From contig CM060312.1 in the NCBI GenBank assembly GCA_030674185.1, positions 35,039,362 to 35,103,361 on the forward strand: a DNA stretch of 64,000 bases, given 5' to 3'. The notes under the pieces are model-generated. The model was given only the letters and a program-made list of their open reading frames with translations, was not told where the DNA came from and did no database searches. The position numbers and the translations under genes are program-made. Below are positions 1-11,090 of the stretch, piece after piece; the stretch's first letter is position 1, and each line of letters begins with the position of its first letter. Source of the DNA: Monoplex corrugatus (lineage: Eukaryota; Mollusca; Gastropoda; Littorinimorpha; Ranellidae).

Positions 1-190
1 GTCTGTCTGTCTCTCTCTCTCTTTCTCTTTCCCCTCCCTCCCCTTCCCTCTCTCTCCCCAACAGTCCCGTCCCAGATCCTGACTATGGTAGCTGCAGGCG
101 GTGTTTTCATTGTAAACCAATAAACTAATCCCAAAATAGCATCTTTCCCTCTCTCACTACCCCCAACATCCCCTCCCGCTTCCGCAAACA
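1..190. repeat. Pyrimidine-rich low-complexity sequence
   Basis: The window opens in imperfect CT/TCTG tracts with CCCT runs and continues as C/T-rich unique sequence. No coding signal is visible. Confidence 0.7.
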
Positions 191-253
191 AGGTGTCCCA
201 GTACAAAAACACTGCTTACCAGTATGAGGTGCTTTCCTTACTTTTACTGCATC

Positions 254-321
254 CATTACTGCCATCATCACCACCACCACTCCCCCACATTACTGCCATC
301 ATCACCACCACCACTCCCCCA
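254..321. repeat. 34-bp exact tandem duplication
   Basis: A 34-bp unit beginning CATTACTGCCATCATC and containing CACCACCACC occurs twice, back to back, at 254 and 288. It looks like a slippage or duplication product. Confidence 0.85.
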
Positions 322-890
322 GCAGAATTATGTAGACAATATTCACGGTCGGTAACAATTTATACATCAAATCTTCCGCTAGTGATCGACAAACACACAA
401 AAGAACAGAATACAAACGCCAGAAAATACGTCTGCCCGATGCCTGGCTTTTCATGGGTTCAGATTTACTCATCTCGTCTAGTAAATTGTTAATGAAACAA
501 GTACCAGTACTTCGCAGTGTTCTTACAAAGTTATGATACACGCCCGCTCATATTTCCTTATCTTCCTGAATTGCGTAACCAAGTTTTAGTCGAAGGGTGA
601 TTTAGTTCATGTTTTACTGTTGTTTTTGGCCCAGTCGACCGAGTAAGCCATTCCGGGCTGAATCATGATATGGTGTGATATGATCACTTTGGGTCGAATT
701 TATTAACGTCTGTCATTATTTTCTTTAAAACACACAAGAAAATAACAATAATAACGATATAGTAATCACCATCACCATAATCAGAATAAAAGAAATGAAC
801 AAATAAATGAAACATAATAAAATTACAAAAGAAACGTGTGGGACGGGGCGCACTAGTTTGATTTCTGACTTGCACAGAAAGACTTTAGCT
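322..890. other. No gene seen; one diverged repeat end
   Basis: AT-rich non-coding sequence. Around 625-665 there is a diverged match to the 3' end of dispersed family A (GGCCCAGTCGACCGAGTAAGCC, compared with GCCCAGCCGACTGCGTAAAGCC in the clear copies). Short open frames here are not conserved-looking. Confidence 0.5.
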
Positions 891-1028
891 TGGATTTGGG
901 TTTGGTTATCCCATCCTTTTGCTTTGATTTCACACTTTCCAATACTTTTTTTTCCCTTTGATTTCACATTTTCCGAATCTTCTGTTGTTCAGGTTTCATA
1001 TTTTCCTTCTTTTGCTTTGATAAAATAA
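890..1028. repeat. Degenerate TTTGATTTCACA-TTTTCC tandem repeat, part 1
   Basis: Several imperfect units of 30-40 bp with the shared core CTTTTGCTTTGATTTCACA followed by TTTCC. The same pattern resumes at 2400-2995, so family A and other sequence between them appear to interrupt or separate one old array. Confidence 0.6.
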
Positions 1029-1061
1029 GACAAGATTTTCTTACAAGTGTACCTACATGTT

Positions 1062-1640
1062 ATTACTGTTATTGTTCTTTCAAGCCCAGCCGACTGCGTA
1101 AAGCCATATCAGGGCTATAACCGTTTCAAAACATACAAAACTTCAACAGAAAAAAAAGAAAACAAAAGAAAATTAAGAATACATATCAATGTACTCGCGC
1201 ACATAACTAACGAGATGCCCCCTGCGTTGACCACACCGTCCAATTTATCGCACAGGGGATTTAAAAAAACATACCTGAATACAAATATAAGCATACCTAA
1301 GGACACCAGAACATATAAAAACGGGCATAAGTGACCTAAAATTGCTTCCACATAACTCATCTCCCTTGAGCCAAAAATGCACTTAACATGTACCCAACTA
1401 TCAATCCTAAGAAAAAATACGTAGACTTTATCGAACATGTACAGGTGAATGGACCAGCAAGGCAGAAAATGATAGAAAGAAATGACAGAAAGCAAAGGAA
1501 TAAGGCAGAAACAAAGAGAGTGACAGAAAAGAGGAAATTTCTAGCACAGAATTACCAGAAGGTGAGGATACTATTTACACTGAAACAGCCCCCGGCATCC
1601 CAACGGGGGTGTACGTACATGAGTCACAAGGAATCTATAG
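1062..1640 (-). repeat. Dispersed retroelement family A, copy 1
   Basis: About 580 bp shared with copies near 21.6, 22.4 and 33.1 kb. Left landmarks are AAGCCCAGCCGACTGCGTAAAG, ATATCAGGGCTATAACCG and CTTCAACAG; right landmarks are TTTCTAGCACAGAATT and GCATCCCAACGGGGG. The left end is preceded by TTATTGTT-type sequence and is constant between copies, while the right end varies. This suggests a retroelement in minus orientation with a fixed 3' end and 5' truncation. The minus strand is open from about 1495 to 1115, but I recognise no protein in it. See the copy at 33.1 kb for a tRNA-like head. Confidence 0.7.
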
Positions 1641-1739
1641 TAGTTCAGAAGGCATGACATTACAATAAAACATAAAACATTAGAATAAAACATACATATC
1701 AAGCTAACCATCATACATAATACAGGTCAAGTTGAACAG

Positions 1740-1740
<1 letters not shown>

Positions 1741-1804
<64 letters not shown>
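1741..1804. repeat. (CT)n microsatellite
   Basis: An uninterrupted CT dinucleotide tract of about 64 bp. Confidence 0.95.
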
Positions 1805-1805
<1 letters not shown>

Positions 1806-2400
1806 AGGAAAAAAGAAACATGCAGTGATAAATGATCACATAAACACATGATTATGACAAATGGTCAGCTTAAGCTGGTGACTTGATTTAGCATGTTAAC
1901 ATATTATTTACGATGATTCAGTGTTAGTGACTAGACAAGGTAGTCAGGCACTGCTTTTGGGAAGAAGCTGACAGCAAACCGGTTAGCTATGGCTCTGATA
2001 CGTCTGTATCACAGACATCCTATAAAAGATGTCTGTGGTCTGTATCATTACCCTGAGGGGAGTACTGCGAATAATCCTAAAGCCGGATATGAATCATCTT
2101 GGCTGGTAAGCACTGCCTTGTTTGTACAAGCAGTTACCATGAATTTCATCCAGTGATGATAGATCATTCTTAGTAGTTTTCAAAGCTGTTTTCACTATCC
2201 TGTTCATAATTACACTTTCCGCTTAAGAAATATTTCCATATCAGACGATGATGGGAAACGTAAGTGCACTTTCAATGACAGCCTTGCAGAAGTGAGTTAG
2301 AATTTCTTTTTAAACCAAACATTTTGATGCGTCGGAGAAAGTACATACGCTGTTGGGCTTATTTGACAATTCTCTATGTTTTGTTTAATGTTAAGTCATC
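1805..2400. other. Non-coding; contains a segment repeated at 3.4 kb
   Basis: No gene seen. The segment at about 2040-2128 (TGTATCATTACC, AATAATCCTAAAGCC, ATGAATCATCTTGGCTG, AGCACTGCCTTGTTT) is a diverged copy of 3404-3492. A short inverted repeat (ACAGACATC near 2012, GATGTCTGT near 2028) could form a small hairpin. Confidence 0.55.
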
Positions 2401-2995
2401 TTACCTTATCTTTCATTTCACACTTTCATATCTTAGCTTTTGATCTTTTGCTTTAATTTCACACTTTCCAAGATTTCTGTGCCTTAGAGTTTACACTTTT
2501 TAAGCCTTCTTTTGCTTTGATATAACATTTTCCAAGATTTCTTTGTTTTCATTTTATATTTTCCAAGCTTTCATTTGGTTGTGAATTGAGACTTTAAAAG
2601 CCTTCATTTGATCTGACTTTAAACTTTCCAACTTTGGTCTTCCCGTACCTTAATTGAAACCGATGTAAAACTTTCCAAGCCTTCATTTGATCTTATTTAA
2701 GATTTTCCAAGCATTCTTTTGGTCCCCTTTTAGTAAACCATTATTTACTCTGATACTACATGCTTACTGAACTGATTTTCAAATGTTCCAAACCTTCTTT
2801 TGGGTCTGATTTTAAACTTTCCAGGCTGTCCTTTGGTCCGAATTAAGACTTTGAAAACATTGTTTTGATCCAAGACTTTCCAGCCTTTAAGAATTCTGAA
2901 ACTAGAAAACATTGTTTTGATCCAAGATTTCAAGTCTTTAACAAATTCTTAGGTTTTTTTTTATAATTTGATTTAACATCTTCCAAGCCTTCTAC
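2400..2995. repeat. Degenerate TTTCC-rich tandem repeat, part 2
   Basis: Roughly fifteen diverged units of about 35-45 bp built around CACTTTCCAAG / AAACTTTCCAAGCCTTC and TTTGATCT. No reading frame survives across units. It resembles the array at 890-1028. Confidence 0.7.
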
Positions 2996-3403
2996 TGGTC
3001 TGATTTTTTTAAAATGCTGTCTGTAAATGTTCCTGCTTTAAAAAGAATGAACAGGGTATCCATTTGATATACACGGTAAGGAATTTGCAGTATTGTATAC
3101 ATACTAATGAAATACGTTTGCCTCTGTCTATAACATCGCTGAAGACCGTGAATCAGCTCACAGCAAGCCTCTCGCTGAAGCTCTTTGACGTTTCAAATGT
3201 TACAATAATAATCCCAATGCCAACCCCAAGAAGTACAACCTATTCCAGCCTTCAGTTAATGCAACAAGTCATTTAACTATGGGGTACATTTTCATTCTAA
3301 ATTTCCACCTTTTTCTCATTTACGTTTGAGGCGTGGTTGGCGCTGAGATAAAACTACTGCCTCCCGATATGACTGCAAGGATTCGGCAACGAAAAGATCT
3401 GAT
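2996..3403. other. No gene seen
   Basis: AT-rich sequence without long open frames of convincing composition. The open frame at 3064-3276 shows no recognisable domain. Confidence 0.4.
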
Positions 3404-3492
3404 ACTTCTGTATCGTTGGCCTCATGGGAGAACTTTGAATAATCGTAAAGCCAGATGTGAATCATCTTGGCTGATAAAGCACTGCCTTGTTT
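3404..3492. repeat. Second copy of the 2.04 kb segment
   Basis: It matches 2040-2128 with scattered substitutions (TGTATCGTTGGCC, AATAATCGTAAAGCCAG, GTGAATCATCTTGGCTG, AGCACTGCCTTGTTTT). It leads directly into the 54-bp minisatellite. Confidence 0.65.
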
Positions 3493-3704
3493 TACGAAGA
3501 GGTGTGCTTGCCGCCAGCTCCAGCTGACCATCATGGCAGAGTGTTTTACGAAGAGGTGTGCTTGCCGCCAGCTCCAGCTGACCATCATGGCAGAGTGTTT
3601 TACGAAGAGGTGTGCTTGCCGCCAGCTCCAGCTGACCATCATGGCAGAATGTTTTATGAAGAGGTGTGCTTGCCGCCAGCTCAAGTTGACATCATAGCAG
3701 AGCT
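3489..3704. repeat. 54-bp minisatellite, 4 copies
   Basis: Units begin at 3489, 3543, 3597 and 3651 with GTTTTACGAAGAGGTGTGC and run through CAGCTCCAGCTGACCATC. Copies 1-3 are nearly identical and copy 4 is diverged. The unit is 18 codons long and free of stops in several frames, so multiple open frames overlap it. I read these as a by-product of the period, not as genes. Confidence 0.9.
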
Positions 3705-3790
3705 GTATGCTGCGTTTGTCAGTATCGACGGGTACCTCCCAAGTAGATAATGCCACTGATTGCAAGGTGCAGACTGCCCGCACATCAACT

Positions 3791-3794
<4 letters not shown>

Positions 3795-3885
<91 letters not shown>

Positions 3886-3925
3886 GCACGCACGCACGCA
3901 CGCACTCACGCACGCGCACACACTC
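3795..3925. repeat. (CA)n microsatellite with (CGCA)n end
   Basis: A long CA tract interrupted by TA and AA, ending in GCAC repeats. Confidence 0.95.
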
Positions 3926-4380
3926 CATTCTGCCCTCAACCCCAGTTTTTCCGTCCCTACTCTTTCTTCAAAAGAAAGGTGTTTGTGATGAGACGTAGGA
4001 TTAACGAGAAAAGCACTTTCCGTTTAAATGACTTTGTTCATGCTGACCCTATCACCATCCTGTTTTAGTGTGTTCTCATAGCATGTTGTATATGACCTTA
4101 ACTGTGAATGTGTCTTACATGTAACTCTCTTTTCTTTCTTTCTTTTCTTTTCTTTCTTCTTCTTCTTCTTTTTTTTTTTCGTATCATACAATCATAAGCG
4201 CCTAGAGTACTGTTAGGCGCACTTAAGATGTACACTTCATGATTACTATTTCCTTTGGTAACACTAAAGTACGATGCTTTTCAATGCTGATACACAGCAC
4301 ACATCTTTCAAACAATCCAACAATGAAAATCAAACACTACCTATACAAAAGAAATTGTCGGCTTAATACAGCAGTGTCCA
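3926..4380. other. No gene seen; TTC-rich tract
   Basis: Contains a T/C tract at about 4130-4180 (TTTCTT units and a T run). The rest is unique AT-rich sequence. Confidence 0.45.
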
Positions 4381-4383
4381 GTT

Positions 4384-4800
4384 GTGGATCGTATTATCCA
4401 AACATGATGATGCATTTACCACATCACGCGGATCATATTATCCAAACATAATGACATAATGTACCACATCACGTGGATTGTATTATCCAAACATAATGAC
4501 ATAGTGTATCACATCATGTGGACTGTATTATCCAAACAATGACATATTGTACCACATCACGTGGATCGTATTATCCTGACAAAATGATATATTGTACAAC
4601 ATCACGTGGATCGCATTATCCAAACATGATGATGTATTGTACCACATCACGTGGATCGTATTATCCAAACATAATGACGTATTACACCACGTCATGTGGA
4701 TCATATTATCCAATCAACCATGATGCAGGTCATATCACGTGAATCGAATCAACCAATCAAAATGGCGTAGCACCGTATCACGTGGGTCACATTATGCAAT
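4384..4800. repeat. Minisatellite of about 45 bp, about 9 degenerate copies
   Basis: The repeated core is CACATCACGTGGATCGTATT followed by ATCCAAACATAATGACATA. CACGTG (an E-box palindrome) recurs in most units. Copies diverge towards both ends, and apparent peptide repeats on both strands derive from the array. Confidence 0.9.
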
Positions 4801-5112
4801 CACAACGTGGATGCGCACGTTCAGTGATTAGTTAAGATAGCCATGTGCCTGGGTGGTCTACAGCCACGATGAAGACATAAATACAGTGTGCTCACAGGCT
4901 CTGACTAGATAATGCTGCCCACGTGACAAGGTAACCGCATCATAGCGACGATACGAGATAGATCAGTGCATGAAATTATCCCATTCCATCCCCCTGTCCT
5001 TACGTTACTGTCTACCGAAAGGCTGGGTCATCAAAACCAGTCCCAATGTGAGCACTGTCTTAAATGCTCATGTAGTTGTTTGTGTATTTACTTAATATAT
5101 TACTATTTCGTT
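4801..5112. other. No gene seen
   Basis: Unique sequence between two minisatellites. No domain is recognisable in any frame. Confidence 0.4.
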
Positions 5113-5250
5113 ATATACTGCTTACTCGTCGCTTTTTTAAATAAACGTTTTAGTTTATCTACTGCTTACTCGTCGTTTTTTAAAATAAACTCTTTTGTTC
5201 ATATACTGCTTACTCGTCGCTTTTTTAAATAAACTTCTTAGTTCATCTTT
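5113..5250. repeat. 45-bp minisatellite, 3 copies
   Basis: Three copies of a unit containing TACTGCTTACTCGTCG, TTTTTTAAATAAAC and TTTAGTTTAT, with small indels between copies. Confidence 0.85.
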
Positions 5251-5650
5251 TTGTTTTAAAACAAATGCACATCAAACATACAATGTGGTAACGAAAATGA
5301 TATCAAATCATACACATAAGAAAAAATGTTTGACATATGAACACAATGGCATAACAGGCAGTAAATAAGTACAAATTCACAGCCAAATGGACGAGAGGCC
5401 TACACGTTCAATCTTTTTCTCAAACCAGACTCGAACTTGGGCAGCCAAACAACGAGGCATCATGGATAAAAAAAAAAATAAAATAAATGCACAAAACTCA
5501 TTCCATATCTGATCTCACAAACCCTTTAAAAGCGTGAGCTTCAGAAATGAACCACATTAGCAAGTATGGCTCAAAACATCCCCACTCGACACTAGTACTC
5601 CACACTGCTGGCACCGGCTACTTACTGTATATGCTTTGACCTTCACAAAA
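5251..5650. other. No gene seen
   Basis: AT-rich non-coding sequence with short A runs near 5470. Confidence 0.4.
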
Positions 5651-5654
5651 GCAC

Positions 5655-5935
5655 CAGCCTGTTTGTTTGTTTGTTCGTTCGTTCGTTCGTTCGTTCGTTG
5701 TTTGTTTGTTTGTTTGTTTGTTTTAACGCTCTCTCTCTCTCTCTCTGAGTGAGTAAGTAAGTGAGTGAGTGAGTGTGGTGTGTGGTGAGTGTGTGTGTGT
5801 GTGAGTGTGTGTGTGTGTGTGGTGTGTGTGTGTGCACGTGTGTGTGTGTGTGTGTGGTGTGTCGTGTGTGCGTGCACGTGTGTGTGTGTACGTGTGCACG
5901 TGTGTGATGTGTGTGTTATCTGCGGCTTTCAAATC
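5655..5935. repeat. Compound microsatellite (TTTG/TTCG)n-(CT)n-(GTGA)n-(GT)n
   Basis: GTTT units change to GTTC, then back to GTTT, then CT repeats, GAGT/AAGT repeats and finally GT tracts with CACGTG interruptions. Confidence 0.95.
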
Positions 5936-6300
5936 ACCGACTACGCCAATAGATCATTACAAAGTCAAAGTCCACGCTTGAAAGAACTCCAAAGTTGCAA
6001 AGAAAAAAGAGAAAAAGAAAGAAAAGGAAGGCAGGAAGAAAGGGAAGAGAAAGAAAATTCAAGAAAAAGAAACCAAGATAGAACTAACAAACGAAAGAAA
6101 GAAAACAAACAGAAAGAAAGAACGAACGAAAGTAATCTAAAACCAAACAAATGAAACAAATAAATACTGTTTTAAACACGACAGACTGAGACGTTATGGG
6201 AGGGGAAAAAAGAAAGAAAGAAAAAGAATAGAAAGAAAGAAACGGTTCAGCGCTGAAAGACATGAAACTCGATATAGCCAGCCACGAAGAGAACTGTCTC
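5936..6300. other. Purine-rich GAAA/AAAG sequence, no gene
   Basis: From about 6000 to 6240 the plus strand is almost entirely A and G (AGAAAGAAAG-type), giving long biased open frames without meaning. Confidence 0.6.
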
Positions 6301-6305
6301 TGTTT

Positions 6306-7560
6306 GTCTTAGTAAACAGTATTGTCTTTCCTTCTATGAATTCTATGCTCTATGCTTGCTTTAGTAAACAGTATTGTCTCTGCTTGTTTCAGAAAACAGT
6401 ATTGTCATTCCTTCTATGAATTCTATGCTCTTGTTTGCTTTAGTAAACAGTATTGTCTCTCTTCTATGAATTCTATGCTCTATGCTTTAGTAAACAGTAT
6501 TGTCTCTCCTTCGTGTATTCTATGCTCTATGCTTGCTTTAGTAAACAGTATTGTCTTCTTCTATGAATTCTATGCTCTATGCTTGCTTTGGTACACAGTA
6601 TTGTCTCTCTTGAATTCTATGTTCTATGCTTGCTTAAGTAACAGTATTTGTTCTATGAATTCTATGCTCTTGCTTGCTTTAGTAAACAGTATTGTCTCTC
6701 TATGAATTCTATGCTCTATGCTTGCTTTGGTAAATAAACAGTATTGTCTCTCTTTCCATGAATTCTATGCTCTATGCTTGCTTTAGTAAACAGTATTGTC
6801 TCTCCTTTCGTGTATTCTATGCTCTATGTTTGCTTTAGTAAACAGTATTGTCTCTCTCTATGAATTCTATGCTCTATGCTTGCTTTAGTAAACAGTATTG
6901 TCTCTCTATGAATTCTATGCTCTATGCTTGCTTTAGTAAACAGTATTGTCTCTCCTTTCGTGTATTCTATGCTCTATGTTTGCTTTAGTAAACAGTATGT
7001 CTCTCTATGAATTCTATGCTCTATGCTTGCTTTAGTAAACAGTATTGTCTCTCTATGAATTCTATGCTCTATGCTTGCTTTAGTAAACAGTATTGTCTCT
7101 CTATGAATTCTATGCTCTATGCTTGCTTTAGTAAACAGTATTGTCTCTCTTTCGTGTATTCTATGCTCTATGTTTGCTTTAGTAAAACAGTATTGTCTCT
7201 CTATGAATTCTATGCTCTATGCTTGCTTTAGTAAACAGTATTGTCTCTCCTTTCGTGTATTCTTTGCTCTATGCTTGCTTTAGTAAACAGTATTGTCTCT
7301 CTATGAATTCTATGCTCTATGCTTGCTTTAGTAAACAGTATTGTCTCTCTATGAATTCTATGCTCTATGCTTGCTTTAGTAAACAGTATTGTCTCTCTTC
7401 CGTGTATTCTATGCTCTATGCTTGCTTTAGTAAACAGTATTGTCTCTCCTTTCGTGTATTCTATGCTCTATGCTTGCTTTAGTAAACAGTATTGTCTCTC
7501 TTTTCGTGTATTCTATGCTCTATGTTCGCATTAGTAAACTGTAGTGTCTCTCTATTCATG
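6306..7560. repeat. 49-bp minisatellite, about 25 copies
   Basis: The unit is TAGTAAACAGTATTGTCTCT, then CTATGAATTCTATGCTCTAT, then GCTTGCTTT. Two subtypes alternate: one with CTATGAATTC, the other with CCTTTCGTGTATTC. The central copies (6850-7500) are the most homogeneous and the edges are diverged, as expected for unequal exchange. Unit length varies by 1-5 bp. Confidence 0.95.
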
Positions 7561-7805
7561 AATTCAACATTATATACACTATACACTATCCATTTATATA
7601 TACCATAGACTATCTCACCAACAGATACACACACGCGCAGGTGCATATATATATATATATAATATATATATATAATATACGCGCCACACACACACCATAC
7701 ATTCTTCATCTATGAGTGTATATATGTGTATAAATGTATGTAGAGTATGTACATATCTATGTGTGTATATATATGTATATGTATATGTGTGCATTCACAA
7801 TATAT

Positions 7806-7838
<33 letters not shown>

Positions 7839-7850
7839 TGCACACACACA
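7561..7850. repeat. TA-rich and CA-rich low-complexity sequence
   Basis: Alternating TATA tracts near 7647-7678, GTATAT tracts near 7720-7790 and CA tracts at 7810-7850. Confidence 0.85.
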
Positions 7851-8150
7851 TAGAAAGAAAAGAAATGAGACGGTACTGAAAGAGGCAAAATACAAAAAGA
7901 ACATTAATGACGAAGATTTAAAAAAAAAAAGACAAGCAACATTTATAGAACATTTTATGAGGCAAGAAACATTTGAGCGCCTAGTCACAACAAATAAAGC
8001 TCCAGGGAAAAAAGCACCCGGTAGACCCAGAGAAAAAATATTGGACGGACTTGCAGAAAGGATGAAGAGAGGGTGGAAGCAGTGCATGCAGAGACATAAG
8101 ACAGATCCATATGGAGGGCCATGATCGCCATACCATGCGGCAGGGTACAT
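7851..8150 (+). mobile_element. 5'-truncated RTE-like LINE 3' end, copy 1
   Basis: The translation carries the C-terminal region seen in the other copies of this family: ATFI-HFMR, then LVTT, then a PGRPREKILDGLAE motif, ending ahead of a CATGATCGCCA segment. In related LINEs this lies downstream of the reverse transcriptase domain. The frame has substitutions and the upstream domains are absent. It is flanked by CA tracts on both sides. RTE assignment is inferred from tail style in other copies, which end in ATG repeats. Confidence 0.75.
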
Positions 8151-8151
8151 A

Positions 8152-8455
<304 letters not shown>

Positions 8456-8936
8456 TTTCACTTCACAGGCTCTGATGAGTAAAGAGGCACGCCCTCCTAC
8501 GGAAGGCCTGACATACGTACCAGCTCTACCTGCTTTCAAGTTGATAAGCTTATCTGTACTTCAAGGCCGTGCATCTTCTTCTCTCATCGATCATTATGTT
8601 GATATGGAGGTCCAAGGCCGGAAAAAAAAGGGGTAAAATTATCTAAGTCTACTAATTAGCGTATCTCTAAAGACCATAATTTTGTTTACGTGTATGATGA
8701 CTACTTGCCCATAGTCGCCGATGATGGTACTTTACCTATCTTGCTGCTGCTACCTCCTTAATTAATCACCCTTAAAGGGGTGGCGGTCTAATGGATAAAG
8801 CTGCTGCAATGCAGTCTTTAATTCGGAGATTTATGATAATAAAAATGATAACTGGACATTTATATAGCACCCTTTATCATGCACAACGCCCTTTCCAATT
8901 TAAAACTTATCATGATTATATGCATGCGCTCGCGTT
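8456..8936. other. Non-coding; possible LINE tail and tRNA-like fragment
   Basis: At 8776-8805 a GGTGGCGGTCTAATGGATAA segment weakly resembles a tRNA A-box region. At 8837-8890 AAAATGATAACTGGACATTT followed by ATATAGCACCC resembles the reversed 3' end of CR1/L2-type LINEs (compare GCGCTATATAAAT at 45.43 kb). Neither is long enough to be certain. Confidence 0.35.
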
Positions 8937-8949
8937 CACACACACACAA

Positions 8950-9013
<64 letters not shown>

Positions 9014-9040
9014 ACGGCTGCACACACCTGCACACACGCA
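8937..9040. repeat. (CA)n microsatellite
   Basis: CA tract with small interruptions, becoming CACG/CTGCACA at its right edge. Confidence 0.95.
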
Positions 9041-9590
9041 CACAAAGCGCGACGACCCTTCCTTCCCCTCCCCACACATACACCACAAACATTTTGAAAG
9101 AATATGTCAGCAGATTGAGAACATTGAGGAGGTAGACACTAATAAAAGAACTAGAAAAGGAACGCTTTGAGATTGTATTTAAACGATGGTAGGGATGAAA
9201 TGTGTCGAACAATAAAGGGAGGAGCTCCAAATGTTAACAGCAGAGGAAGTAAAAGCTCTTTCGCCATATTTTCCTGTTTTAAATATTGGGACACAGAAGG
9301 TTCTGTCATCTGTGGAAGAAACGAAGAGACCGAGGTGGAGCATAGATCTGCAGAAGTTCTCAATATTATTCAGAAGGGATTAGTCCTCCTCGCCAATTCT
9401 ACATTTGCTACCCAACCCCTTCTCCAACCCGCCAAGAGGAGTGTTAGTCTTTTGGGTGAGAGGATAAAGGAGGTCCGGAGTGCAGAATACACTTAGCGTT
9501 CGTAAAACAATACACAGCAATGAAGGAACTGCCCAGACAATTTTCTGTAGGGAAGAAAATCCATTTCAGAAAAACACACCCAGACGGAAG
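9041..9590. other. No gene seen; family C fragment on minus strand near 9441-9520
   Basis: At 9455-9500 the minus strand (ATTCTGCACTCCGGACCTCC, then ATCCTCTCACCC) resembles 18800-18853 on the plus strand, including the peptide-level pattern HSGPPLSSHP versus HTGPRLSSHP. This marks a dispersed repeat in opposite orientations. The remainder is unrecognised. Confidence 0.45.
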
Positions 9591-9613
9591 CACGCACGCA
9601 CACACACACACAA

Positions 9614-9653
<40 letters not shown>
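9591..9653. repeat. (CA)n microsatellite
   Basis: GCAC repeats followed by a CA tract with one AA interruption. Confidence 0.95.
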
Positions 9654-9655
<2 letters not shown>

Positions 9656-9788
9656 CGCCAGCGGTCCAGTAAATAGAACAGTCACGGTCGGATAAGGACC
9701 CCAACGGTGAAGATACCGATTGTCAAGACAAGATGAGAACTTGGGGGTAAAGCTTCTGCTGCTGTTGCTATTGCTATTAATTCTCTCT

Positions 9789-9826
<38 letters not shown>

Positions 9827-10135
9827 CTTCTCTAAATGGCGATTTCTATGGGATACAAACATTTAGTACTTTTATCTTTTTAAGCCTTAAGTATATTGGA
9901 GATTGTCTGAGTCTGCGGATGAGATTGTCTGAGTCTGCGGATTCAGTTTTTGAAATTCGAGCTGCTCTCCCAGAAGAGGTGTTTCGCCACATGGCAGCGT
10001 CACCCATTTTCCCCCCTTTTGCGCGTGTGTATTTTTTTAACATATGTCAGTAGATCTAGATTTTTCTACACGATATTTCGGGGACAGCTCCTTTGTTGCA
10101 ATGGGTTTCTATAACATGGGTTATTTTAAGTGTAT
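9654..10135. other. No gene seen; (CT)n and a 23-bp duplication
   Basis: A CT tract lies at 9790-9822. At 9898-9943 the unit GAGATTGTCTGAGTCTGCGG occurs twice in tandem. No coding signal. Confidence 0.5.
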
Positions 10136-10292
10136 GCTGACACAGGACTTCTGTTTATCGTCTTATTTAAAGGACTAGCACCCAGACCACCATTCAAGGT
10201 CAATTGGAGGGAGGATAAAAATCCTTCTCCCTGCCTCCCTTCCTCCCTCCTTCTCTGTCTCTCTCTGTCTCTGTCTGTCTGTCTGTCTGTCT

Positions 10293-10336
<44 letters not shown>

Positions 10337-10345
10337 TTCATTTCT
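10136..10345 (+). repeat. Dispersed repeat fragment (family C-like) plus pyrimidine tract
   Basis: 10148-10215 contains TTTATCGTCTTATTTAAAGG, then ACTAGCACCCAGACCACCAT and CAAGGTCAATTGGAGGGAGG. I remember this arrangement as a common dispersed repeat in snail genomes, but cannot verify it. It runs into CCT/CT/CTGT tracts to about 10340. Confidence 0.45.
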
Positions 10346-10379
10346 CTTTCTCTTAATATTTTAAATTAGGAGCCAAATT

Positions 10380-11010
10380 TTTTAACTACGGAGCCATTTC
10401 TGCATTCATTGGATGGTGCGATTTTCTGTGCCAGTAGTGGACAATGACAGAAGAGTGCTACAGTAATGACTGTTCACTGGGAAAACAGTCTCTTTTTCTC
10501 ATTACATTCTCATTGGTGCTTTATTCTGGTCCTTGTAGATAAAAAAAAAAGTCTATCAGTTTTAGAAGTTGAAATTGTTGTTAGATCATAACAGCAAAGT
10601 TTCCTAAACTTTGTGAATCTTCGTCAAGTTCTTCCCAAAGTGTTCCCAACCTAGGAAGGTTTGAAAAGCAACAGCAGTTTCAAAATCTGAACGTGTTTGC
10701 GCGTCACAACAGCCTGGCTCAAAGTTTCCAAATTTTCCAAAACCTTCGCCAATCTTCCCAAATCTACAAATTGTCCATCAGCTTTTCCCAAACTTTCCAA
10801 ACCATGAGAACCTTGAACAACCGAGATGATGCCGATATGCTTTACATACGACAGTATATAAAAATCACAATGGAACAGTACGGATTTTCTTTACATTTAT
10901 AGACACTTTACGACTAGACACTTTACGACACAAGATTCGCCTTGCCCTCTCATAAAGTAGGTCTCCTGCCTTCCAGTCTGCCTGCAAATCATGCCCGAGA
11001 AAAACTTAAT
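10380..11010. other. No gene seen; degenerate TTTCC repeats
   Basis: 10600-10810 contains diverged units with TTTCCAAA, CTTCCCAAA and AAACTTTCC, similar in style to the 2.4 kb array. The rest is unique. Confidence 0.45.
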
Positions 11011-11012
11011 GT

Positions 11013-11090
11013 GTGCCTCCGGTCCACCCAGCTGTAAATGGGTACCTGATTCTATTCAGGACTAAGGAAGGTAAAGCAGCAATGGAGAAT
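11013..11090 (+). repeat. Dispersed family D fragment
   Basis: Landmarks are GTCCACCCAGCTGTAAATGG, GTACCTGATTCTATTCAGG and GGTAAAGCAGC. Diverged relatives lie at 12297-12375 (+), 32930-33090 (-), 40150-40320 (-) and 63780-63960 (-). I infer an old SINE-like family; a GGGTTCGTGCC B-box-like stretch occurs in the 33.0 kb copy. Confidence 0.5.

Noticed and set aside
3316..3939. Minus-strand frame of 207 codons with CVCVCV repeats and peptide repeats
   Set aside because: It is a translation of the CA tract and the 54-bp minisatellite. No domain is present.
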